A stretch of DNA of 64,000 nucleotides, taken from NCBI RefSeq assembly GCF_002102175.1, contig NZ_LQOX01000082.1, positions 1-64,000 of the forward strand. Direction: 5' to 3'. This DNA is from Mycobacterium gastri (GTDB lineage Bacteria > Actinomycetota > Actinomycetes > Mycobacteriales > Mycobacteriaceae). Position numbers and translations under genes: made by a program. A model generated the notes under the pieces. The model was given only the letters and a program-made list of their open reading frames with translations. It was not told where the DNA came from and did not search any database. Shown piece after piece: positions 7,149 to 15,486 of this stretch; positions within the stretch are counted from its first letter, which is position 1; each line of letters starts with the position of its first letter.

Positions 7149-8800
7149 GCGTCGGTCCGCAACAGGAGCACACCGCTGGGCGTCAGGCCGCCGCTGCTGA
7201 CCACGCCTACGCGGGCGCCGGCAACCTGGCGCGCGCCGGCTTCGCCGCGCAGCTGGCTGACGGCCTCGTGCAGCAGACCCATTCCGTGGGTACGGCCGTG
7301 CGAGAGCTGGCCGCCGTGCGTGTTCAACGGCAGCACACCGTCGCGGGCGATGTTCTTGCCGCCGTCCAGGAAATCTTTGGCTTCACCGATTCCGCAGAAT
7401 CCCAGTGCCTCGATCCAGGACAGGCAATTCATGGTGAACCCGTCGTAGAGTTCGGCGACGTCGACGTCGCCGGGCCGCAGCGACGTCCGCGTCCACAGAT
7501 GCGCCGCCTGGCCCAGGACCTGCGGCTCGTGGGTCAGCGTGCTCTGGTCCCAGTCGATGCGCTCGATGATCTGCGTCCCGACCGCTTCCACCAGCACCGG
7601 GGGCTTGGCCAGGTCGCGGGCGGCGTCGACGGCGGAGACGACGACGGCCACCGCGCCGTCGCACGGCACGTCGCAGTCGTAGAGACCGAACGGCGTGGTG
7701 ATGGGCCGCGCATCGAGGTAGTCCGCCATCGTCATCGGCGACCGATAGACCGCGGTGGGGTTGAGTTCGGCGTTGGCGCGCTGGTTCAGCGCGATCCAGC
7801 CCAGCGTCTCTTTGGTGGTGCCGTAACGGTGAAAGTGCCGCTGCGCGTTGATCGCCAGGGTGTGCGCCGCCGAGGTGGCACCGAACGGGATCTGCCAGCT
7901 GGTGGTGCGGCCGTCGGGTGGGGCGATGCGGCCCCGCTTCATCAGCTCGGTGTAGGTGGCTTCCCACAGCGTCCGGAAACACAGCACGTGTCGAGCCAGG
8001 CCACCGGCCACGGCGAGCATCGCCGCGATCACCGACCCGCCGGGGCCGAAGGTTTCGATGCCGCCGTTGTGCCAGGTGGGCCGGATACCCAGCGCCGCCT
8101 CCAGCGCGGTCACCCCGCCTTCGCCGAACCCGCCGAGATTGCCGCCGCCGGGGTAGGTCGACAGGCCGTCGATGTCGGCGAAACTCAGCCCGGCATCGGC
8201 GATGGCGGCCTCGCAGGCATCGATCGTCAGCGACAGCGGTGTCACCATCAGCCGGCGCCCGATGGCCGACATGCCGATGCCGGTGAGGGCGACCTGGTCC
8301 TCGAACTTCGTCGTGGTCAGCACCGGACGGACGTGTTCGCCGAACCGCTGTGGCTCGATCTCGTCGGCCGGCAGGGCGGCCGGCTCTGCGGCGGTGGCCG
8401 GCCGGAACAGCGGTAGCCAGACATCCTCGACCTGCTCGAAGACCACCTCGACGGGCTGACCGAGCACCAGCCGATCCGGCTCGCACTCGACGATGTTGGT
8501 GGTCAGCCGGACGCGGGAGTCCTCGGTAATCGCCACCTGGGCGACCACATACGGCGCCGGCAGGCCGGGCAGGCTGAACCGATGATTGACCGTGAACCCG
8601 GCGAGCGTCGCCGTACCCGAAACGGCCCGCACCCCGATCTCGCGGGATCGGCAATAGCGACACACCGGTGCGGGCGGATGGATCAGCGCGTCGCAGGCCC
8701 GGCACTGCTGGAACCGCAGTTCGCCGTCCGCGCCTGAGGTCCAAAAGAATTCGTTCTCGTCGGTGATCTGGGGCAGCGGACGTCCCGGTGCTGCTGACAC
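7145..8800 (-). CDS. DUF35 (OB-fold, Zn ribbon)-thiolase/lipid-transfer fusion
   Basis: 551 residues in two parts. Residues 1 to about 130 form a DUF35 module: a zinc ribbon (C33-x2-C36 ... C47-x2-C50) followed by an OB-fold. From about residue 165 the chain is a SCP-x-type thiolase-like protein (VALTGIGMS, ELYDGFTMNCL, and a GGQLSHGRTHGMG motif). No thiolase nucleophile Cys is visible at the usual N-terminal site (GPGGSVIAAML), as in Ltp2-type proteins, which act as retro-aldolases and need a DUF35 partner. Here the partner is fused in front. Likely role: side-chain cleavage of a CoA thioester. First gene of an operon with hydrolase, P450 and ferredoxin. Confidence 0.85.
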   Translation of the reverse strand: MSAAPGRPLPQITDENEFFWTSGADGELRFQQCRACDALIHPPAPVCRYCRSREIGVRAVSGTATLAGFTVNHRFSLPGLPAPYVVAQVAITEDSRVRLTTNIVECEPDRLVLGQPVEVVFEQVEDVWLPLFRPATAAEPAALPADEIEPQRFGEHVRPVLTTTKFEDQVALTGIGMSAIGRRLMVTPLSLTIDACEAAIADAGLSFADIDGLSTYPGGGNLGGFGEGGVTALEAALGIRPTWHNGGIETFGPGGSVIAAMLAVAGGLARHVLCFRTLWEATYTELMKRGRIAPPDGRTTSWQIPFGATSAAHTLAINAQRHFHRYGTTKETLGWIALNQRANAELNPTAVYRSPMTMADYLDARPITTPFGLYDCDVPCDGAVAVVVSAVDAARDLAKPPVLVEAVGTQIIERIDWDQSTLTHEPQVLGQAAHLWTRTSLRPGDVDVAELYDGFTMNCLSWIEALGFCGIGEAKDFLDGGKNIARDGVLPLNTHGGQLSHGRTHGMGLLHEAVSQLRGEAGARQVAGARVGVVSSGGLTPSGVLLLRTDA

Positions 8801-8859
8801 TTCACCTCCGCGGAGTGGACGGCCCGAAAGATGACTTGGTAGGCCCGTTATGCGAATAC

Positions 8860-8874
8860 GAGAATTACGTTATC
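8860..8874. promoter_or_regulatory. Weak copy of the GAGAAT-N3-ATTCTC operator
   Basis: GAGAATTACGTTATC lies 60 bases upstream of the DUF35-thiolase start, in the 172-base gap between the ferredoxin (ending at 8973) and the thiolase. The left half is perfect and the right half is degenerate. The stronger copies elsewhere in the window make this a plausible, low-affinity site. Confidence 0.4.
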
Positions 8875-8972
8875 ATCTTCGCGCCGTCGAAACTGCGCCC
8901 AGCACGCGATCTCGCCGCCGGAGCGTGATCTGTGCGCAGTCTCGATGCCGCCACCGCAGGCTCGGGCAGAAG

Positions 8973-9269
8973 TCAACGCGTGAATCCCCACTGCGCTTCG
9001 TTGGACTCGGTCTTGAGGTTCTCGGCGGGATCTTCCGGGCTGACGGCATACGGGTGAGCGACTTCCGGTGGGCGGTCGCCGATTTCGGTGATGGCGTGCA
9101 CCGGGCAGTCCAGCAGTGCCCGCATGACCGCATCGCGGTCCTGCTCCCGCACGGTGCCGTCGCCGACCAGGCACGCGTATCCCCAGTCGTCGAGCGAGAA
9201 GTAGGCCGGGGCATGCTTGGCGCACACGCCGAAGCCGTCGCAGACGGTGCGGTCCAGACGGATTCTCAT
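8973..9269 (-). CDS. Ferredoxin coupled to a NuoF-like flavoprotein
   Basis: A 98-residue protein whose first about 65 residues are a small single-cluster ferredoxin (C-DGFGV-C ... CPVHAI), followed by a hydrophilic tail of about 30 residues not seen in the other ferredoxins here. Its ATG overlaps the stop of the NuoF-like gene (ATGA), so the two are translated together. The obvious inference is that the flavoprotein reduces this ferredoxin with NAD(P)H and the ferredoxin then serves the P450s. The residue in the variable cluster position is Phe, compared with Asn or His in its neighbours. Confidence 0.8.
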   Translation of the reverse strand: MRIRLDRTVCDGFGVCAKHAPAYFSLDDWGYACLVGDGTVREQDRDAVMRALLDCPVHAITEIGDRPPEVAHPYAVSPEDPAENLKTESNEAQWGFTR

Positions 9270-10564
9270 GGCTGCCTCACCGCTGTGGCTTGGTAGGGAC
9301 GGTCGGCGTGAAACGCGCCGGCACTGCACTCCTGGCAGCGGCCGCTCAGATGGCGGGCCACCTCGTGGGGAAACTGGTCCAGCAGTGTCGCGGCAACGTT
9401 GGTGGCGGCGTCCAGCGTCGCGCAGGCGCCACGCCCGCGTAACACCACGGACCAGCGGCGCAGCCGGTCGAGATCCTCCTGTGTCGCGGCGGAGTCGCGC
9501 AGCGCTGCCGCGACGGCGGCCATGGCAGCCGTGCCGTTGAAACACGAACCGCACTGCCCGGCGTTCTCGCGGTCGAAGTAGGCCAGCACCGACGCCGCAA
9601 CCGCGACCGGGCAGTCGTCGGTGATCACCGAGATCGCGCCGCAGCCCAAACCGCTGCCGGCGCGCCGCATCGTCTCGTGGTCCAGGGTGGTGTCCAGCAC
9701 ACCGCGGTTGAGCAAGCCGGCGAAGTAACCGCCCATCAGGGCTCCTCGCACCTGCTCGGACGAGACACCGTGCAGCGCAAGCAATTCGGTGAAACGCAAA
9801 CCGTGCGGAAGTTCGTAGAGCACCGGTGGGCGGCTGGCTCCGGTGACGGTGGCCAGAAATGTCCCCGGCGATGACAGCGTGCCCTGTGCCCGAAATGCCG
9901 CCGACCCGCGGCGCTGCAGGTAGGGGAGATTGGCCAGGGTCTCGACGTTGCTCACCAGCGTGGGCCGGCCGCGGACGCCGACCTCGAATGGGCGCGGCGG
10001 TTTGTCGGTCGGCTTGGCCGGGCCACCGTTGATCGCGCGGACGGCCGCGGTCTCCTCCCCGGCGATGTATCCGGGTGGCACGGTCCACACGCTGATGTCG
10101 ACACCGCCGAGGGCATCGGAGTCCAGTTCGGCGAGTGCGGTTTCGACGCTGCCGGCCGCGGCCGGGTCGGAGACATAGACGTAGGCGCGCCTGGCTCCGA
10201 CGATCGCCGCGGCCAACCGCAGCCCGTCCAGCACCAGGTGCGGGCGGTAGCGCAGCAGCCAGCGGTCCTTGATCGAAGTGGGTTCTCCCTCTTCGCCGTT
10301 CGCAACGACGACGGCGCCGCCGGCGGCACGCCCGTTGCGCCGTACCGCACGCAACTTCACCCCCAGCGGAAACGCTGCCCCGCCGCGGCCGAGCAGTCCG
10401 GCGGATTCGATTTCGTGCAGCACGGTGTCCGCTTCGGTGAGTGGTTGGTAGCCGCCCTGCTCCCGATAAGCCGCGATGTTTTCGGGTTCGCGGTCGTTCC
10501 GCAGCAACCGGGGCGGACTGCCCGGCCAGGTTGCCGTCCTGAACATGGTGTCGGTGGCTTGCAT
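9266..10564 (-). CDS. NuoF-like NADH:ferredoxin oxidoreductase
   Basis: 432 residues homologous to the 51-kDa subunit of complex I. FMN/NADH site motifs are GRGGAAFPLGVK (59-70), ANGEEGEP (89-95) and RPTLVSNVETLANLP (200-214). The C-terminal cluster motif is altered: the usual S-C-G-x-C-x2-C reads N334-A335-G-Q-C338-G-S-C341, so one of the four [4Fe-4S] ligands is missing, while the distal Cys (C381, GACATLDAATN) is kept. An extra C410-x2-C413 pair lies near the end. It stands outside any nuo operon and is fused by overlap to a ferredoxin, so it is probably a stand-alone reductase for the P450 system. Start ATG at 10564; a second Met lies six codons on. Confidence 0.8.
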   Translation of the reverse strand: MQATDTMFRTATWPGSPPRLLRNDREPENIAAYREQGGYQPLTEADTVLHEIESAGLLGRGGAAFPLGVKLRAVRRNGRAAGGAVVVANGEEGEPTSIKDRWLLRYRPHLVLDGLRLAAAIVGARRAYVYVSDPAAAGSVETALAELDSDALGGVDISVWTVPPGYIAGEETAAVRAINGGPAKPTDKPPRPFEVGVRGRPTLVSNVETLANLPYLQRRGSAAFRAQGTLSSPGTFLATVTGASRPPVLYELPHGLRFTELLALHGVSSEQVRGALMGGYFAGLLNRGVLDTTLDHETMRRAGSGLGCGAISVITDDCPVAVAASVLAYFDRENAGQCGSCFNGTAAMAAVAAALRDSAATQEDLDRLRRWSVVLRGRGACATLDAATNVAATLLDQFPHEVARHLSGRCQECSAGAFHADRPYQATAVRQP

Positions 10565-10601
10565 CGATTACCCTGCTATCGCTCCGGTTACGCTTGCCCG
10601 T

Positions 10602-11075
10602 ATGCGGACTGTGGTGATGCGGGTCAACGTCGACCCGGCCGGTGTGCTCACGTCTGAGCGGCTACGCGAGGGCATGGGCGCGCTCCGCGGGTTCATCGCC
10701 GACATCGGCGCCGAAATAGTCGACAACGACCTCGAGGCCAGGCCGTCCGGCCGCCGCGAGCTGGAACTGCTCATCACCTGCGACGGCGTCGAAGCGGCAA
10801 AACAAACGGCAATCGACTTGTGCGCCAAGGCCTTCGACACCACCCCAGTGGCCGGCGTGGTCACCTTCATCAGCAGGGGAACCGATGACGACGCCTATGG
10901 TGTGCTGTCTGCCTTCGGAGTCACCGGCGAGATCGTCCGCCAACACGATGATGATGGCTTCGACATCGTCTACGTGACCCTGCGCGAAGCCGACCTGGAG
11001 CGGGTCCCGGAAAGCCGGATCCATACGGCGCTCGAGGCGTCGCTGAACTGTGAGGTCCGCATCCGCACCAGGTGA
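10602..11075 (+). CDS. Conserved hypothetical protein
   Basis: 157 residues beginning MRTVVMRVNVDPAG. Alternating hydrophobic strands and helices suggest a compact alpha/beta protein (VVTFISRGTDDDAYGVLSAFGV in the middle); there are no membrane segments, signal peptide or recognised catalytic motif. It is transcribed divergently from the NuoF-like gene, with only 37 bases between the two start codons, and ends a few bases before the convergent hydrolase. I do not recognise its family. The ATG at 10602 was chosen because it begins the conserved-looking sequence and upstream codons overlap the neighbouring promoter. Confidence 0.6.
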   Translation: MRTVVMRVNVDPAGVLTSERLREGMGALRGFIADIGAEIVDNDLEARPSGRRELELLITCDGVEAAKQTAIDLCAKAFDTTPVAGVVTFISRGTDDDAYGVLSAFGVTGEIVRQHDDDGFDIVYVTLREADLERVPESRIHTALEASLNCEVRIRTR

Positions 11076-11080
11076 ACGCA

Positions 11081-11950
11081 TCACGTGGCCAGGAATTCGA
11101 GGATCGCGGGCGCGGCCTGCACCCAGGTGTCAAACATGTTGAAGTGCTTCACTTTTCCCGCCGCTCGTGCTTCGGCCGCACGCTCCCACGCTTCCTCCGG
11201 CCAGGGCGGATCGATCAGCTGGGATCCTTTGATCAGGCAGCTGACCTCCAGCGAGGTGCGCTTGGGATGATCCCAGTCGTTCTCGCCGCCGCGGATGATC
11301 AGCGTGGGAACCTTGATGCGGCTAAACATTTCGTCATCGACGCCGGGGATCGTCTGTCCCGGCTTGGGTACGAACGCGTTGAGCCAGCGCAACATCACCG
11401 TGAGGAACTCTTCGGGGTCCAGATCGAGGAACCGCTGCTTGTTGGCCGGGTTCTGGTCGATGCGGTCACGCCACTCGGGTACCTTCAGCAGCCCCTCGAT
11501 ACCCGACCAGCGCACCGCCTGGATACTTGGCAGCACGTAGTAGGCGCCCAGCTGATACATGCCGTACACGCCGCCGACGATGTTCCATACCACCAGCTTT
11601 TCCACCAGCTCGGGATAGAGCATCGTGCTCAACATGGAATCCCGTGCCCCGCCGGAACCTCCGGCGATGATGCACCGATCGACCCCGAGCGCGCTCAGCA
11701 CGCCGCGCAGGGTCTCGGCGCGCATGTGCGACTCGGTTTGACCGTAGAACTGCACATCGGAGGCTCCGCAATTCGGCCGGTCCCACAACAAGACCCGATA
11801 GCCGCCCTCGACCAGTGCCTCGGCCAGCGGACGCAGGCCGGGAATGTCCTTGCCGAATCGGCCGCCCGGCGTCAGAACAATGAGATCGCCTGACTGGCCG
11901 AGGGTTTCGTAGACGACGCTGCCGCCGTTCACCTCGATAGCGGGTGTCAC
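11081..11950 (-). CDS. Alpha/beta-fold hydrolase
   Basis: 289 residues from the GTG at 11950, whose GTGA overlaps the stop of the Rieske gene. Motifs: LLWDRPNCGASD, nucleophile elbow AGGSGGARDS with Ser99, a late PTLIIRGGENDWDHP strand carrying an acid, and a C-terminal region rich in aromatic residues. No signal peptide. It is the last gene of a four-gene minus-strand operon (two amidohydrolases, Rieske protein, this hydrolase), a grouping typical of aromatic or alicyclic ring degradation. A C-C or ester hydrolase role is likely; the substrate is unknown. It is distinct from the hydrolase at 6246 (GGSGG rather than GHSGG elbow). Confidence 0.8.
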   Translation of the reverse strand: MTPAIEVNGGSVVYETLGQSGDLIVLTPGGRFGKDIPGLRPLAEALVEGGYRVLLWDRPNCGASDVQFYGQTESHMRAETLRGVLSALGVDRCIIAGGSGGARDSMLSTMLYPELVEKLVVWNIVGGVYGMYQLGAYYVLPSIQAVRWSGIEGLLKVPEWRDRIDQNPANKQRFLDLDPEEFLTVMLRWLNAFVPKPGQTIPGVDDEMFSRIKVPTLIIRGGENDWDHPKRTSLEVSCLIKGSQLIDPPWPEEAWERAAEARAAGKVKHFNMFDTWVQAAPAILEFLAT

Positions 11951-12357
11951 GCCATCACCAGCACGTCTTTGCCGACGACACGGACCGGATAGGTGCGAAT
12001 ACTCCATTCCGGCTTGACCGCGGTGGTGCCGGTCGCCAGCTCGAAACCCCATTGATGCCACGGGCAGTAGATGTACTCCAAGTCCCGCACCATCACGGCG
12101 TCGCCGGGTGCGCTTTCGTCGACGACGGTGCGGCCCCGGGCGCGTCCCGAGCACAGCGGACCGCCTTGGTGCGGGCAGTAATTCGCGATGGCGTAGAAGG
12201 TGCCGTTGACGTTGTAGACACCGACGCCGTGCCGCCCGATCGGCACCAGTTTGTGGGTGCCCGGCGGGATCTCGTCCACCGTTGCGACGACGTGCTCGCG
12301 GCCCTGGGCGAGGCGAGGCCGGGGCCGGGTGGGTCGCCCCGTAGCTTCAGAGGTCAA
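11947..12357 (-). CDS. Rieske [2Fe-2S] protein
   Basis: 136 residues with the full Rieske signature: C61-P-H63 (YCPHQGGPLC) and C98-P-W-H101 (YCPWHQWGF). The small size and lack of membrane anchor or catalytic domain suggest a soluble Rieske ferredoxin or a regulatory electron carrier rather than a dioxygenase subunit. It begins one base after the stop of the upstream amidohydrolase and overlaps the next hydrolase by four bases. No oxygenase large subunit is nearby, so its partner is unclear; one of the P450s or a distant oxygenase is possible. Confidence 0.88.
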   Translation of the reverse strand: MTSEATGRPTRPRPRLAQGREHVVATVDEIPPGTHKLVPIGRHGVGVYNVNGTFYAIANYCPHQGGPLCSGRARGRTVVDESAPGDAVMVRDLEYIYCPWHQWGFELATGTTAVKPEWSIRTYPVRVVGKDVLVMA

Positions 12358-12358
12358 T

Positions 12359-13504
12359 TCAGAACACCCGGGTTTGACCTTCGAGGACCGGCACCGTCTC
12401 CGGCAGGTGGTAGGTCGCGATGCCGTTCTTGTACATCACCGCATCCCGGGCCGCTTTGGGCAAGTGCTTGACCAGCCAGCGCGGGTCGTCGAAAGTCCAG
12501 TGCGGGTAGTCCGAGGAGTAGAGCAGGATCTTGTCGCATTCCATCCATTCCAGCGCGCGAGCCAACTCGGTCTTGTCCTCCGGGTAGTCCAGCGGCTGGG
12601 TGGTGAACTTGATGTGTTCCTTGACGTATTCCGACGGCTTGCGCTTGATGTCCACCCGGGATTTGCGGGCCGCGTAGATCGCATCCATGCGCCACATCAG
12701 CGGCAGGATCCAGGTGAACGCATGCTCGACGAAGACGATCCGCAGGGTGGGGAACCGGTCGAAGACGCCGTCGAAGATCAGGCTCATCACCTGGTTTGCG
12801 GCCAGCAGCGAGTAGGTCACCATGAAGTCGTGGTTGTAGCTGGGAAACCCCACCGGCGGCGTCGGCAGCATCTCGTAGTTGCTGCGCGACAGGTGACAAC
12901 TCACGGTGATGTCGTGCTTGGTTGCGGCCGCCCAGACGGGGTTGTACATCGGGTGGCCCCATGACGGCCGCGGCTCGGCCTTGATCAGCACCTGCGCCAT
13001 GTACGGGTGTCCGGCCCATTCCTCGATCTCGCGGGCGGCTCCTTCGGGGTCCTCGACGGCCGCGCAGATCGAACCGCGCCAGCGCTGATGCCAGTTGTTG
13101 TGGCCGTCGAGCCAGTGATTGGCCTGCCAGTGATTGAGTGCCGTCGAATAGGCCTGGTGGGCTTCGGGTAAGCGTGGCGTCCGGCCGCCGGGCTCCAGGA
13201 TCGCGATGTCGGAGCCGGCCTCCATGATCAGCTGACGAAAGGCCATATCCGGGTCGCTGCCGGGAAACTCGCCGTCGGGCGGGAAGGTGTCGACGCGCAT
13301 CGCGAAGCTGTGGGCGTAGTCCGGGGCGTCGTAGTAGATCAGCTCGCCCACCCGGTGTTCGAGGAAGTACTTGCTGCGCCACGGCTCCGGGATGTACTGG
13401 CTGATCTCGCCGCGCTTGGGCACCGGGTGGACATCCGAGTCGACGCACCGGACGGCTATGCGCTCAGCGGCGGGAACACGTTCGTGCATGTGGGTCAGGG
13501 TCAT
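12359..13504 (-). CDS. Amidohydrolase-2 family metal-dependent hydrolase/decarboxylase
   Basis: 381 residues of the ACMSD-like amidohydrolase-2 family. Metal-site elements are D22-x-D24-x-H26 (VDSDVHPV), a central His in ITVSCHLS, a VEHAFTW strand and the C-terminal LYSSDYPHW with the catalytic/metal Asp. Members hydrolyse or decarboxylate ring-cleavage products. ATG at 13504 follows GGGAGA at good spacing. It lies directly downstream of a paralogue (13538-14629) and upstream of the Rieske gene with one spare base, so the four genes form one operon. All expected ligands look intact here, in contrast to the paralogue. Confidence 0.85.
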   Translation of the reverse strand: MTLTHMHERVPAAERIAVRCVDSDVHPVPKRGEISQYIPEPWRSKYFLEHRVGELIYYDAPDYAHSFAMRVDTFPPDGEFPGSDPDMAFRQLIMEAGSDIAILEPGGRTPRLPEAHQAYSTALNHWQANHWLDGHNNWHQRWRGSICAAVEDPEGAAREIEEWAGHPYMAQVLIKAEPRPSWGHPMYNPVWAAATKHDITVSCHLSRSNYEMLPTPPVGFPSYNHDFMVTYSLLAANQVMSLIFDGVFDRFPTLRIVFVEHAFTWILPLMWRMDAIYAARKSRVDIKRKPSEYVKEHIKFTTQPLDYPEDKTELARALEWMECDKILLYSSDYPHWTFDDPRWLVKHLPKAARDAVMYKNGIATYHLPETVPVLEGQTRVF

Positions 13505-13537
13505 CGTGATCTCCCTTGTTCTCTGTCCATTCTGCGA

Positions 13538-14629
13538 CTATCCCGTTGCCAGGTCGACGGAAATCTCGATCCCGTAGAGGTCGGCGGCGTTGCGCCAGCA
13601 CAACTTCTCGCGCTGTTCGGTCGACAGTGCGCTGGGCAGCTTCTTGACATCACCGCACTGCCAGTGCGGATAGCTGGAGCCGAACATCACCATGTTCTCC
13701 TTGCCGGTGAACGACAACCACTGCGCGGCGAAGTCGGCGTCACCGGGACCGTCGAGACCGCCCTGCACGAAGTACACGTGACCGGGCAGATAGTCGCTCG
13801 GTATCCGCGGCGCCCACGGCGTCTGTTCCAGGTGCGGCCGGCCGAACACGTCCATCCGCCAGATGAACGGCGTCACGAAGTCTGCCGCACCGTCGGCCCA
13901 GACGAACTTCAGCGTGGAAAAACGCTCGAACACTCCTTCGGCGATCATGTTCATCAGGTGATAGAGGTAGTTCAGCGCCATGAAGCCGACGTATTGCTCA
14001 TAGGTGCGGGTGTGCCCGGAGGGCGTGGGCGGAAATCCGATACCTTCGCCGGATTCGATGTGGACCGCCACCGGCAGGTTCGCGTCGGCCGCGGCCTCCC
14101 ACAGCGGCCAGAACTGCGGCTTGCCGTAGAGCTCCCGGGACTGCAGCGGCACGCCGATCTGGACCACGCGCGGGTGCTCACGCCACTTCGCGACTTCTCG
14201 TAGCGCGCCGGCGATGTCGTCGGGGTTGACCCGGATGGTACCGCGGAACTTCTCGCCGAGTTCGTCGTGGTCCAGCCAGCGCGACACCATCATCTCGTTG
14301 TGGGCGGCGTGCAGCGCGCTGCCGAGGTGCCGGTCGGGCATGATGCCGCGGCCCATCGGATGCAGGATCGCCACGTCGACACCGCGTCTGGAAAAGAGTT
14401 CGCCGGCAACCAGTTCCACGTTCGAACCCGGGTATTCCCGGTTCGGGCCCTCGGCGTACGGGGCGTACTCACCGCCGGGCGCGCCGTACCAGTCCATCTC
14501 GTAGTCGGGAAAGCCCCGGCTCTTGAACGGCTCACGCAGGAAGCTGCGCAGGTCTTTGTTGGACGGGAAGAAGATGTGCACGCTGGCATCGATGACTGGC
14601 GTGCGCGTTCCGTCAGCATGTTCGATCAC
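13538..14629 (-). CDS. Amidohydrolase-2 paralogue with altered metal-site residues
   Basis: 363 residues from the GTG at 14629, which has GGAGG eight bases upstream; a GTG at 14638 is possible but sits on top of the ribosome site. Overall fold and landmarks match the amidohydrolase-2 family. However, the N-terminal D-x-D-x-H is D14-A-S16-V-H18, and the C-terminal SDYPH is SSYPH, so two Asp positions conserved in both other amidohydrolases of the window are Ser. The region equivalent to VEHAFTW reads WADGAAD. It heads the operon and is followed after 33 bases by an apparently active paralogue. It may be a non-catalytic partner subunit or an enzyme with changed chemistry. Confidence 0.8.
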   Translation of the reverse strand: MIEHADGTRTPVIDASVHIFFPSNKDLRSFLREPFKSRGFPDYEMDWYGAPGGEYAPYAEGPNREYPGSNVELVAGELFSRRGVDVAILHPMGRGIMPDRHLGSALHAAHNEMMVSRWLDHDELGEKFRGTIRVNPDDIAGALREVAKWREHPRVVQIGVPLQSRELYGKPQFWPLWEAAADANLPVAVHIESGEGIGFPPTPSGHTRTYEQYVGFMALNYLYHLMNMIAEGVFERFSTLKFVWADGAADFVTPFIWRMDVFGRPHLEQTPWAPRIPSDYLPGHVYFVQGGLDGPGDADFAAQWLSFTGKENMVMFGSSYPHWQCGDVKKLPSALSTEQREKLCWRNAADLYGIEISVDLATG

Positions 14630-15001
14630 GAAACCCACCCTCCGGCTCCGGCGACGACGAGCCCGGCCTAGGCATCTGATAGACAACCTAACATTTCGGT
14701 CGGTCGCCGATCAACGCCTTTCCGGTAAGCATTTCGATTAATCATCTGCCCTGCTACGCGGTAATATTGCCGGTCATATTGCCAGTATAGTTCTTCAATA
14801 CGGATAATAGCATTCTCTCGTTTGTTGAAGTGCGTTCCGAGTGCGATCCGAACACAAGGAGCTCGCCTCCACCACAACCTCACTGTTCTCGATGCCCCGA
14901 TGGGTGAGGGTGCTGATGTTGTATGAAATGCAATATGTATTTGAGCGAAATGATTGCCATCTACACGGCCGGGCCGTTGGCCGCTGTCCGGGTGCGTGGC
15001 C
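14630..15001. other. Intergenic region upstream of the amidohydrolase operon
   Basis: No convincing gene. It holds an operator-like GATAATAGCATTCTC at 14803-14817 and a direct repeat (AATATTGCC at 14763 and CATATTGCC at 14775). It is comparatively AT-rich for this genome (about 14685-14830), as expected of a promoter. Beyond about 14850 the sequence shows nothing recognisable until the repeat copy beginning near 15002. Confidence 0.5.
14803..14817. promoter_or_regulatory. Operator-like palindrome GATAATAGCATTCTC
   Basis: Matches the recurrent GAGAAT-N3-ATTCTC palindrome at all but one position, about 175 bases upstream of the amidohydrolase/Rieske operon. Likely binding site of the same TetR-type regulator that would act at the other copies. 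Confidence 0.5.
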
Positions 15002-15153
15002 CGGGCTTCATAGGCAATTCATGATGTGGGTTGGCCGTCACCTGTGCGCCGGCAGTCTCAAACATCGGCACGTCGTACCCTCAGGCGTGCTATGCATCGA
15101 AATCGCTTCGGCCCCAGCCGTAACGCCGATGCCAGATTCAGTACAACCGCTGG
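15002..15153. repeat. Direct repeat, left copy
   Basis: About 152 bases from CGGGCTTCATAGGCAATTC to the CCGCTGG near 15153. They recur with few differences at 16397-16547, where the right end of the copy is the 3' end of the phospholipase C gene. The left copy leads straight into the PGRS fragment. Confidence 0.75.
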
Positions 15154-15486
15154 TGTCGGCGGGGCCGGCGGGCAAGGTGGAGTCGGCGGTGATTCCGCCC
15201 AAATTACAGTAGCTACGCTGCTGATGCCGGTGGTTCTGGCGGGAGCGGCGGTACCGGCGGGAGTGGGGATGGCGGCAATGCCGGGCAAGGCGGGGTTGGC
15301 GGCGTAGGTGAAATCAACGGGAGCGATGGGGCCGGTAACACTGGTGGAACCCGTGGGGACGCGCGGAATTTCGGTAGCGGCGGTAACGGCGGAGATGGGA
15401 CCGGCGGCGCTGCGGGCGGCGCCGGCGGCGCCGGCGGGCGACTGTTCGGCAACTCCGGATCGGATGGGTTGCACCCAGGATCGGGC
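15154..15486 (+). pseudogene. PGRS-repeat fragment without a PE domain
   Basis: Two stretches of GGX-rich coding sequence on the plus strand: AGVGGAGGQGGVGGD, then after a frameshift ADAGGSGGSGGTGG onward to [18 protein letters not shown]. No PE domain or start codon lies upstream; instead the left direct-repeat copy adjoins it. The second stretch runs in frame into the IS110 transposase remnant. It is a piece of a PE_PGRS gene brought here by recombination. Confidence 0.7.

Noticed and set aside
6965..8416. 483-codon plus-strand open frame opposite the thiolase gene
   Set aside because: High GC keeps the antisense frame open; the composition is Arg/Gly/Pro-rich and the opposite strand has clear DUF35 and thiolase motifs.
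12354..13448. 364-codon minus-strand frame within the amidohydrolase gene
   Set aside because: Out-of-frame reading of the amidohydrolase; the other frame carries the DSDVH and SDYPH motifs and a proper start.
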